A DNA stretch of 64,000 nucleotides from Gentiana macrophylla (taxonomy: Eukaryota; Streptophyta; Magnoliopsida; Gentianales; Gentianaceae): contig JAOBSW010001088.1 of the NCBI GenBank assembly GCA_026214975.1, positions 1 to 64,000 of the forward strand. The letters run 5' to 3'. The translations under genes were made by a program, and so were the position numbers. This document shows, in pieces, positions 47,310 to 57,120 of this stretch (positions are counted from its first letter, which is position 1; every line of letters begins with the position of its first letter). Under the pieces are notes generated by a model. It saw only the letters and a program-made list of their open reading frames with translations. It was not told the origin of the DNA and did no database searches.

Positions 47310-48871
47310 ATGGCCTCATCATCTCGAAGCAATCCTAAGAGGAAAAAGACTGAAGTACCAATCGTAGTACCGGTAGTTCAAACTAGGCCTTTAACTAAAA
47401 GGGAGAAAAGTTTAACCTTTGAAAAAACCGCTAGTGCAGAAGCTAAGCGGGCACATGATGAGTACTTTAGTAAAAGTAAGGTTTGGTTAGAACGAGGGAT
47501 TGATTTTTCGAAGATTGGGAAAGAAGTGAAAGAAATTTTCAAGGATAGAGGATGGTTGGATGTAGCTATGGATAGGAAAGATAAGATTAACGTTTCTATG
47601 GTATCGAGTTTTATTCGATATTATCTACTTATGATCTTGATACTGGTTGAAGAGATGACCTATATCCCTCTAAGAAGTGTTAATGTTACTTTTTACCCTG
47701 CTATGATTAATGTATTCTATGGTTTAGCTGAAATACCTGAAGAGGAGGATTATCATAATGTATGGGGTTTAGAACATCCTATGGCTCTACAAACCAAAGC
47801 TTATGAAGCCCAACAAGCCTTTGACCCCACTTCTTTGAATGGTTAGAAAGCAGTTTGCTTATGGGAATTGTATTAGGGACATAAGGGCAATAAAAGCAGT
47901 TCTTAGGCCATAATGTATGTCCTTCCACACATGTTTGTGCATTTGGTCGAGAGGAAGTGGTTATTGCTTGGGCCATGGTTAATGATATTCCTATAAATCT
48001 GGGAAATTAATCTTTTCTAAGGCATGTGAGTTTGCAAGCACTCGTTATCGAGGGGACGTCTCCTGCCCCTAGTCTCATTTCGCCTTTATGTGAGCTTTGA
48101 AATCCTGTCTTACCTCGGATAGAAGCTGTGTCTCCTACATTCCTCCCATTGGTCTTAAGTCGAGAGCCTTACCCTTTGGAGTAATAGATTACAATAATCC
48201 TAATCGTCGGCAAGAACAACAACCGCCACCTCCACCTCCTATTCACACTCAAGTACCTAGACCGCCTAGGCAGTCCACATCACCACAATGAGAGCCAAGT
48301 TGAGGCTATGTTTCAACATTTAGTTCAAGCTCAGGCTAGGCGATGCTAATATAGCTTTAGCCTTTGTGAAAAGAATAGACATTGGGGTGAGGACATTAGA
48401 GTTGGTCGAGAGAGGATATCGAGATGCTATGAGTGAGTTTGATCCTAGATTTCTTTGAGATTTACGCTGGAGACACCCCTATAGTCACCGACCCATATAC
48501 TATGCCGATTGATTCCGCCGATTCCACCACCTGTTATTTATCAGGACTATACGCCGTCATCCATAGGACAGGGTGGTATGTTTACAGGTACACCAGGGAC
48601 ATCCTTGGGCATGGGAGGAGTGACTTCTGTAGCAGATGTGACAGCAGGATTTGGTTCATTTGGTCTTCAGGGATCAGTTTCTATGTCGACGATGAGGACT
48701 GAGACATCATTTCGAACTTCTGTATCGGATCCACAGCAGTTCAGTTATGGTATTCATACGACGCAGTCGCAAGGAGCTGATTATACTTCGATACTATCTA
48801 CATTTGGATCATCGTCATCTCAGTACGACCCTACTGGTGACATTGATCTTAACTATGATGAGGACGAGTGA
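47310..48871 (+). pseudogene. Accessory ORF 1, plant transposon-protein-type domain, frameshifted
   Basis: ATG 47310 opens 178 codons. The N-terminus has a nuclear-localisation-like SNPKRKK, then a helical region and a domain with WLDVAMDRKDKINVSMVSSF and VTFYPAMINVFYGLAEIPEE. This is the pattern of the Athila/Tat accessory ORF domain (V-x-F-Y ... INxFYGL). Text continues in other frames: a Pro-rich piece (48220-48275) and a Ser/Thr/Gly-rich tail ending in acidic DIDLNYDEDE at 48871. Intact length would be about 520 aa. Function of this family is unknown. Confidence 0.68.
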
Positions 48872-49109
48872 TTTCTTTTCTTTGTTGTATAACTATCTAC
48901 TTTTTGGTTTGACTTAGTATCTTTTATATTTGTTGTGTACGTTAAACGTTTGATGCACTCTCGGGGTAGTGCCCATTGTTATTTTGTATCTTTTTTCGGA
49001 TGTTTTTAGATCTTTCCCCCACGTTTTAGAAATATGCAGAATCTATTGTCAGAAAATAAAAGCTGGATCAAGCTAGAAATTGAAATATCTCTGACTGAGC
49101 ACTATTTGA

Positions 49110-49206
49110 CCGGCACGCGCCGGTTGGTGTCCGGCACGCGCCGGTGTAGTGGGCTGCAGGATCTTCTCAGGATATTTCCATTTCAGTCCAGCTTTGTCTA
49201 TAAAAG
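49110..49206 (+). promoter_or_regulatory. LTR-promoter-like module upstream of accessory ORF 2
   Basis: A palindrome pair (49110-49123 and 49131-49144, both CCGGCACGCGCCGG) is separated by the same 7-base TTGGTGT spacer as in the LTR and preceded by the same ACTATTTGA. A TATA box TATAAAAG follows at 49199-49206, 75 bases before the ORF 2 ATG. About 55 bp around the pair is shared with the LTR U3. Confidence 0.65.
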
Positions 49207-49280
49207 GAAACAGATGCAGCATTCCTAAAATGCTCATTTCCTTCCTTTACCTTTAATTTTCTTGCTATAAAAATTTTAAA

Positions 49281-50157
49281 ATGTCCGATCGTTCGTCAGT
49301 TAACAGTTATTCTCCTCCACATACACCGAATTCTGTCATTCCAAATCCATTTTTTCATCAAATCCCTTACGAACCTATGTATGCTTCGGCTCACAACCCT
49401 TACATAAGTAATTTCAATCAATCACCGGTGTTGATTGAAAGAGGTTTAAATTTTAGAAAGGTTGACAACTGGGCATTTACGAGGATGGATATAGATGGGT
49501 GGGACTATTTTTGTCGTATGCCGAGAGGTAGGATTAATGTTCTTGTGGTGAGAGAATTCTATTCAAGATCTTGTGTCGAAGCTAACAACGTGTGTCATTA
49601 ACACGATGCATTCTGATGAGAGGAGTTGTTGTTCCTTTCACTTCTACCAACATAAATCAAATTTTCCTTATTCCACCAATCCACACATCACCAAGTCATT
49701 TTGAGTATCAATGGAGATTGGATACGCCGACGGTTTTATTACAAAATATTCGGAAGCTTGTCCACTCTTGTTCTACAATTATGATATTGATCAAAATGTC
49801 TCTACAACTGCTTTGCTTCCCCATCTTAGAACGTGGAAGCGATTCATCAACTCACGTGTTTATCCAACTGTTAATTTCTCGGAAGTTAGTGATGATGAAT
49901 TGATGCTTCTATATGCAATTACTACTGGAGCTGTTATAGATTGGGGGGTGCTGATTCAGAAATCAGCTGTGAGTTTTGCGTTCGGAAGAAGACCGAATTA
50001 TCATCCTTTACCATTTGGATGGTTGATTTCTAGGTTATGTGTTCGTTTGGCAAGGGTTCCGGAAAGAGCGACAGATGAATATTTTCCAGCTCGTATTCCT
50101 CGTGTTGGGCTTTTACCAGTCGATATTCCAGGAGGATCGTCAAGTGGTGAAAATTAG
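49281..50157 (+). pseudogene. Accessory ORF 2, related domain to ORF 1, frameshifted
   Basis: ATG 49281 (MSDRSSVNSYSPPHTPN) opens 106 codons to a domain with NWAFTRMDIDGWDYF and RINVLVVREFYS, the V-x-x-F-Y core of Athila/Tat accessory proteins. After a frame change (49585-49720) the second half continues to 50157: FSEVSDDELMLLYAITTGAVIDWGVLIQKS, LPFGWLISRLC and a Gly/Ser end. This half fits the C-terminal part of the same family. Intact length would be about 290 aa. The N-terminal core resembles that of ORF 1, so the two look like diverged paralogues. Role unknown. Confidence 0.68.
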
Positions 50158-51942
50158 ATAACTGTGTTGGTAGTCAGGAAGGAATAAAAATAATAAAAGT
50201 AGTACGGTACGTTAGTATAAGTCACAATAAATTAAAATAACTTAGTTTAATAAATTAGTTTAACTTAATTTATGGTTTTCTAGTTTAACACTCCTAGTAG
50301 TTTTAAGTTGTGTTTTAGTATTGTAATATATTTGCATGTTTTTAATTTATGTTTTTAAGTGTTTTTCTTTTATATTATATAAACGCTCGTCTATTTGACA
50401 CCTAAAATAATCTAACCATGATAAAATTCATTTTATTTTCTAATCCAAATTTTTACTACTCATTAGCCATCGGGACGATGCCAATTCGTAAGTGGGGAGT
50501 AGAGATTGGTTAGTAAATAAATTGAATTTAATACATCAAATACTTACACACTTAGTTTAATAAGCAATAATATATAATTATTTGATAAAAATGATATATT
50601 TGGATAGAATAAATTTTTAATTAAGTAAAGTAATCTTGATATATTATTCTTATATTAATTATGTCTATTTTAGATTTTTAATAAGCTTTTAAGTATATAT
50701 ATCTTGATAAATATTATGAAATATGTTTTTATGAAATTAGACAAAAGTTACTTATAATTATAATGAAATTTTAGAATAATTTTCTTTTCGAGACAAAGTA
50801 TGAAATTGGAATCGGATTAGGGATGATGAGATTTTTGGCATAACTTTGATAAACCAGAGCCAAATAAGCCTACCCGAACATAATTTCCAATTTTTGTCCC
50901 CACCTCAGCCTTGTAGAGTGATCAAGACCTCACTCGAAATAGCCATTATTATTAACTAGAAATTACTAACCTAACTTAATAATGGTCTACATTTCTTTGA
51001 AAATCCCGCAAGTTTAGTATGTATTTATGGATAGCGGTGACAACATCGAAATTTGATATATGCTGAGATTGAAATGAATGTTATTCGGAAGGCAGTTTGT
51101 TATCAAATATGGTTATTCTCTAAAAAAAAAAATAAAAATAAAAATATAAGAACAGAGTATTATAGGTATCTTTTCTGTTTTTGATCGACAACCCAAAAAT
51201 AAAATATCAGATAAAGCTGCCTGATGATAGTAGTCCAGCTAGGGTATTATCACGAAATGTCCTATTGCTGGGAATGAAGGTATATGCTATAAATCTGATG
51301 AAAAAGAAAAAGTCGAATCAAAACTATCAAGAATTATCACGAGTTTAAGGAAACCGGATTCGTGATTTTCGATCGAAAGAGTAGTACTCCGATCAATCTT
51401 GATAAAGCAATGCCTATGTTCTTAAGTTCTTATTTATGTTGTTATTATTAAAAAAAAAAAAAAGAGAAAACCATATTTTGGAAGTTATTAAAGTTGAAAA
51501 TTGAAAACAGTGTCAGGAGTGTTACTGATTGAGAAATTTTTGATCAGAAGATGAAGGTGTAAGTACGTACGACTTGCTTCTATCTCTTTTGATTTCCCTT
51601 TGTTATCCTTTTCGATTGGCCAACTACTACCGAGCACGAACGTTACAAGCCAATTTGCCAACTACTTGACTTAGTCATTGACTCCGATAAATCATACAAG
51701 GTGGAGATTAAAAGTTGTTCTAAATATTTTATTTATACTTATAAAGTAATTCATGTAAAATTTCATTTAAATAATATTTTATAACTAATTTATTACGTTA
51801 TATACACTTCTTATCTTTTTAAAATATCTTAGATAGATGAAATTAATATAATTATAATGTTGACATCATACGTTACTAAGTTAGGAATTTAATCTAGAAG
51901 AATTATATTATCGCTTATTTTGCTCGAGGACGATCAAAAGCT
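50158..51942 (+). other. 3' untranslated region of the Athila-like element, duplicated PPT motif
   Basis: AT-rich, no ORF. GACGATGCC...TAAGTGGGGAGT at 50474-50500 repeats the arrangement GACGATC...TAAGTGGGGAGT found at 51930-51953 before the 3' LTR. A-rich runs at about 51122 and 51450. The stretch 50500-51900 shows no recognisable domain. Confidence 0.5.
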
Positions 51943-51952
51943 AAGTGGGGAG
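51943..51952 (+). other. Polypurine tract of Athila-like element
   Basis: AAGTGGGGAG, three bases before the 3' LTR; plus-strand primer site. Confidence 0.75.
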
Positions 51953-51955
51953 TTG

Positions 51956-53819
51956 TGATGTATGAAAAATATATGATCATATTATAAGACTTTTTATTAT
52001 TATTTTATGATATTTTAGTATAATTTCATATAAATGCATTGAAAACTTATAAAAATCATAGTTAGTTATAATTAGATGCATAAGTTATAAAAGCGATAAA
52101 AATGATGGTTTTTTGTCGATTTACGTTTGGTGTTTCATTGATATTATTGCAGGATCGGATGTTTACCAAGATCCCAAAATATGACATACTTTGAAGTATA
52201 AATCATGAGTTTTTGTGGGATAAAAGATTATGCCAAAATCTAACAACTTTGAATCAGATCAACTGTCCTTAATGTTTCTACCGTAACTCATCTTCAACGG
52301 ACATTTGATCTAACTTAGAGGCATTTTTAGAGAAAAAGTCCTTGATGAAAGTTGTAGATCTTCAAGAGAGATTTCCAACGAATATCAAATCATGTCAATC
52401 TGAGGTCTACAGCTCGAGATAGGTTTTTACGAACATCAGATATGTTGTATGTCCGTCACGCGCCGGAGAAGGCCGGATCTTGCAGAAAAATCTCTGACAT
52501 TGGGCCCACAAATCTCTGACAAGGGAATATATACTATTTGACCGGCACGCGCCGGTTGGTGTCCGGCACGCGCCGGCCTTGTGGTACACTCTATAAATAC
52601 CCCTCAATTGCAACCATTTTGAAGTGTACCAATGCATATATCTCTCTTCTATATCTATCTATAGTTTCGTTTTGTTGTTTTTAGTTAAATAAAAGCTGTA
52701 AACGGCACTCTGCCGGAATAATGCTATAGTATAAAGTATCGTTATAATGCTTAGAGGATGTATCAAGGCTCATTGATGTAAAGGAGTTGCTATTTCCGGA
52801 TGATACAACCCTGAATGCTTCGATTGTAACCAGGTAACTTTTCTAATGTATTTATGTTTATGTATTATTTGTGGTATCTATATATTAGTTATAATGATAT
52901 TAGGCTAACTTAATATCTAGCCAAGATATGAAATTGGATTAGTATTATCTTTTTAGGGAAATGGATGATGACTATACTAAAATTGGATAAAAATCGGTTA
53001 TAATGAATCTCTTTCTATATTCGTATTGAATTAGCTACTTGATATGAAAGAATTCATAATCTAATTATGAATTGACGCCTCGTAGTTAGGTTATGAACTC
53101 GTTAATAGAAAGACCGGAGGTAAAATTGGCGAGTGAAAGCGTGACAACGGAATCCGATTTCTAAACCGGGGTAGATTTGTTTGGGAGAAACAAACTCTTA
53201 TTGAAATATGTACTCGAGAGATTATTACGTTTAATTCGTTTGTTTAATTGACATACCTTAAAATTGGCCGAATGACAAAGCGGGAGTGACCCATGCTTGA
53301 GGATGACCTTGGACAAATGATTGGACATATGACTATTTCGGATGCTCGTGTGAGGATGAATTGTTTAGTTTAGGAGTGCACCGTTCAGTATAATTGATTT
53401 AACTTAAAATAATGATCGAGCACATCTAATTTCCACTAGAAAGATATAATAATTCAATAACATATTCTTGGCTAGTCTCTAAGTATAATATCTATCTCCT
53501 CTCCCTAGATATTGTTTTGGTGCCTATATATACTTATATCTATATATATATATATATATGTATTGCTATATATCTATATATATATTTATATACTTATATA
53601 TATCTGTTTTAGTTTTATGCTTTTATTTATTGTTTGTTTAGAGTTTGGTTGGATAATAAAATTGCGACTTAGATTGAGATAATAATAGTTTCTCGGTGTT
53701 AAATTACACGGTGAATTACCAAGTTTCCCTGAGGATCGACACCTGACTCACCATACTATCACTACAATTTGACTCGGTACACTGCCGGTAAGGATTGATA
53801 GCATAGAAAAGGTCCGTCA
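51956..53819 (+). repeat. 3' LTR of Athila-like element
   Basis: Near-identical to 37925-39792, about 98 percent by eye. Palindromes at 52453-52466 (CCGTCACGCGCCGG, one change), 52542-52555 and 52563-52576; TATA box 52592-52599. Confidence 0.92.
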
Positions 53820-53824
53820 TCAGG

Positions 53825-54320
53825 TTATTGAACGTCAACTTTGATCGAATCTTAGATTCGGCGGTTAACAAAGCAAGTTTAGTATGTCCTATAGTATCTT
53901 GAGAGAACGAGGAACAATATGCGGACATATTCATGTGTGAACTTGGATATGTGTGATACACCGATTTTGACTTTAAGTCGATTGAGGATGATCGTTAAGT
54001 CGATCTTGGGCTCGATGTTTACTCGGTAGACCCATGATTAGATGGACCGGTAACGCTTCGATCCTACGCATCGTCTCGAGCCGACAAACGACTAATCATT
54101 AAGACCCATGACATTTAGATGTAGGTACTCCCCGAGTCACTGACCTATCCTACGACGGCATACTCGGAGTGTACTTTGGAATCTGAAATGGTTATGATAT
54201 GCTTAATGGGTACTAGAATACGGTATGGGTCTCCATTGCTTTAGAGCAAGTGGGAGATGTAGTTTGTTGTTTTTAAATAATAGGGTGTGCTCTAAAACAA
54301 TTAATCACATGCTTTCGTGC
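53825..54320 (+). other. LARD internal region, right part
   Basis: Continues the host element after the nested insertion, no ORF. It includes GACCTATCCTACGACGGCA (about 54145) resembling the left part at about 34500, and ends in the purine tract AAGTGGGAGA at 54321-54330. Confidence 0.6.
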
Positions 54321-54331
54321 AAGTGGGAGAT

Positions 54332-56186
54332 TGTTAGGTGTGATGCCGAAAGACAATTTTGTAATTGTTTTATTTAATAAATGAAATGATATTATTATTC
54401 ATATTTATTATTCTCATAATCACCGATGTGACAATAGTATTTACACTCTGAGAAAACCCTAAAGTATATCGTTTATGTAATCACTTAACTCGGTGTATGG
54501 TATATACACGGGAGGATTGAGTTAGTGAAGATGTACTTAAAATACAATTAGCCCGTAGTGAAGTTAATCGAGAGTATCGGGTCTCTCCTTTAACGTGCTA
54601 TTATTGCGCCCCATAACACAATAGGTGTGATTGTCTTATCGGACTTTCGGTTAAGAGAACCTAATGGGGCATTTATATATGATAGATATATCATATAGAA
54701 ATTTGGACCGATTTGATTAGAGTTCACGATATAATTTCGTAATCGAGAAGTCTTATCGAATCAATGGATGATCATATTTATGGATATATCTTAATCTCGA
54801 GGTGATCACATTCAACCGCTTGAATCGATTATGAAGTTTGACTTGACGGTTAAGGATTACACCGAGTCCGTGGTGCGAATTACCCCATCTTGGCATTGTC
54901 TTTGGATTGAGTGAGTAGTCCGTGTTATCACAGATCACGGAATCCATTCCTTCCATTTATGGAAGTAGATAGACAGATTCCTTTATTTGTTAATCCTAGA
55001 AACCGATCAATCCATGGAGTTCATATTACACCGATTAGCTACCCGGTGAGTTGTATGAATTAATTGATCACTAAGGGGTTAATGGTAAATAAGGATAAGA
55101 GGTTCTAAAAAGGGTTAACAAGTAACTTCCCGATTTAGAATGAGCGATCTATGGAGGATTAATCCATATGTAATGATTATATCAATGGACGCTTATTATT
55201 ATTCTCGTGAGGAGATAAATATAATCTTATAATCGGAGGAGTGCGATCACGGGATTATGGTGGCATATTCTGTGATTGATTTATCGAATATAATTATTCG
55301 CATTCGTAAGATAATTATTTATTTGATTTATCGAGAGCCACCGATTATTAGTCCATGGTCCCCGACGTGCCTCCTAATATAGCATAGCTATTCTCGGACG
55401 TCGAATCCTACTAATATTAATTTAGTTCTTATTGGACTTTATTAAAACGATATGTGAATTAATTGTTTAGTGGACTATTAAATTAGTTGGGCTAAATAAT
55501 TAAATATGTGGAGAAGACATTTTTCATAATCTTGGCCCAATTATTGTGTTAGGGTCGAAATTAATTGTGACTAGGTCCCAAAGGGAAATTTCAGCCACAT
55601 GGATTATTTTTGGAACAAGAAATTATTTTCTTGTGTATTAATAAGACATGTGCATAAAATATTTATTGGATAAATATTTATGGTAAGAAATAAAGATAAA
55701 TATTATTCTAGATTTGTTCTAGAATATTATGGGATTATCTTTTATTTAATAGGATTATTATAATTGATTTTGTATTAATTATAAAATCCTTGGAGGCTAA
55801 GTTTTACTCTCCTACATAAAGAGAGTTCTCCCAAGCCTTAACACACATGTAAATTTCGACTATCAACTCTTAGAGAGAAGAAGTATAAAATTCGGCCAAG
55901 GGTGAGTTGGGGAAAAATCTTGGAGATTTTTCCGGGTAGCATATCGGAAGGATTCGAGAAGAGGATTTCCTTCCACCGGGAGTTGCTTGGATCACACGTA
56001 CGGAAGATCGTGGTGCTCTTCACACCTTCATTCGTTCTTTCTATTGCGGTTCTCCAACTTGGATTTTGAGATCCAAGAGGTATGTTCTACAACCCCCTTG
56101 TAGATGTAGATCTAGTTATTTTATTACGTGTAATTTTATAGATCTAGATCCTTAAATCGCTTCCGTTGCGGATGATATTACTAACA
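54332..56186 (+). repeat. 3' LTR of LARD-like element
   Basis: Partner of 30979-32815, TGTTAGG...CTAACA, followed by the target duplication TATAC (56187-56191). The TATA region here reads CTACATAAAG, a one-base change from the 5' copy. Confidence 0.9.
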
Positions 56187-56191
56187 TATAC

Positions 56192-57120
56192 ATCGTAGGA
56201 GTTCCTTATCGTACGTGTTGCTTGCCAACCCCCCGATTCCAGCTTTCATTCCAGTATGGTAAAACTCGTCATGGAATATGAATTTAATGAAATAAGTCAT
56301 TATACAGTCAGCATGAGCCTCATACAAGCGTAGAAGCGGAGCTCTGCAGTTGGCTCTAATGACCGACCTCTCTAATTTGAATGGGTAAAATTTATTTTGT
56401 GAAATGTTGATATGTCATGTATTTTTACGTAAAATTATACCATGTTAGGAACATTTTTATTATGTTTTGATGATGGCCATACTAGCTGTTATAGAAAGCC
56501 TGAAATAAGTTAGAATTCTCTGTATATGTCTTTACTTAGAGTCTGACATATTGTATAAGTTAAGTCAGACAAGTATTTGACTAGTTGGTAGGACGGCAAA
56601 GTAAAATAGACATTCGGAAGAGTGAAGCCAGCCAAGCACCAGCAGAAAAGTAGTGAAGACTTAATGGTATGACTTATAACCAAGGAAGTCTGTGATGACC
56701 TTGGATAAGTCTAAGTATGTTTCAAGTGATGAAATTCAATGTTCAAATATGGTGTACACTGATCTCACCCAAATCAATGATCAGTGAAGTACAAAGATTC
56801 TCCTTAAACTGAAGTGATGAAGGAAACAGTGAATCAGCAGAGTAAACTGACTTTCGGCAAAGTGAAGGCAAAAACAGTGAAGGAAGATCTAAACGGCAAA
56901 GTCAGATGGATCACTCGACCGTTCAAAAACGCGAAGTAATCCTTATCGAGCGTAATTGAAATATGATGAAGATTCAGAGGATCATCCATTTAATGCACAA
57001 TCAATAGAGGATCAATCAAGGACGGATTTTCTGCTATACATTTGAAGGAAAAATCCGATCACTGAAATCAAGGAGAATATAATTAAAGGGGAATCAAGAA
57101 TAAAATCAAGGATTATTCCA
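56192..57120. other. Sequence between the nested element and the satellite, LTR-like
   Basis: No gene. At 56443 a TGTTAGGAAC...ATGTTTTGATGATGG start resembles the start of some Copia LTRs, and the following text (AACGGCAAAGTCAGATGG, GACCGTTCAAAAACG) is also LTR-like. Without a partner LTR this stays tentative. It runs directly into the tandem array. Confidence 0.35.

Larger units (their letters stand above)
37925..53819 (+). mobile_element. Athila-like Ty3/gypsy retrotransposon nested in the LARD
   Basis: LTRs 37925-39792 and 51956-53819 (1868 and 1864 bp, near-identical) are flanked by the exact target duplication TCAGG (37920-37924 and 53820-53824). The PBS TGGCGCCGTTGCCGGGGA (39800-39817) is the tRNA-Asp type used by Athila/Tat elements. 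Coding order is gag, protease, RT, RNase H, integrase, then an extra ORF and two accessory ORFs before a purine tract (51943-51952). Total 15.9 kb. The LTR pair is more alike than that of the host element, consistent with later insertion. Several frames are interrupted. Confidence 0.93.
30979..56186 (+). mobile_element. LARD-like non-coding LTR retrotransposon, host of nested insertion
   Basis: LTRs of 1837 bp (30979-32815) and 1855 bp (54332-56186) both run TGTTAGG...CTAACA and are flanked by the exact 5-bp target duplication TATAC (30974-30978 and 56187-56191). The PBS TGTTATCAGAGC (32817-32828) is a tRNA-Met type, and the purine tract AAGTGGGAGA (54321-54330) precedes the 3' LTR. Removing the nested Athila-like element leaves about 9.3 kb with an internal region of 5.6 kb. 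No gag, protease, RT or integrase text is recognisable in any frame, so it is a large retrotransposon derivative that needs proteins in trans. The PBS type suggests a Copia partner, but this is inference. Confidence 0.88.

Noticed and set aside
46080..50157. Envelope-like gene in the Athila-like element
   Set aside because: Neither the extra ORF nor the accessory ORFs show a signal peptide plus C-terminal membrane anchor, so an envelope call is not supported.
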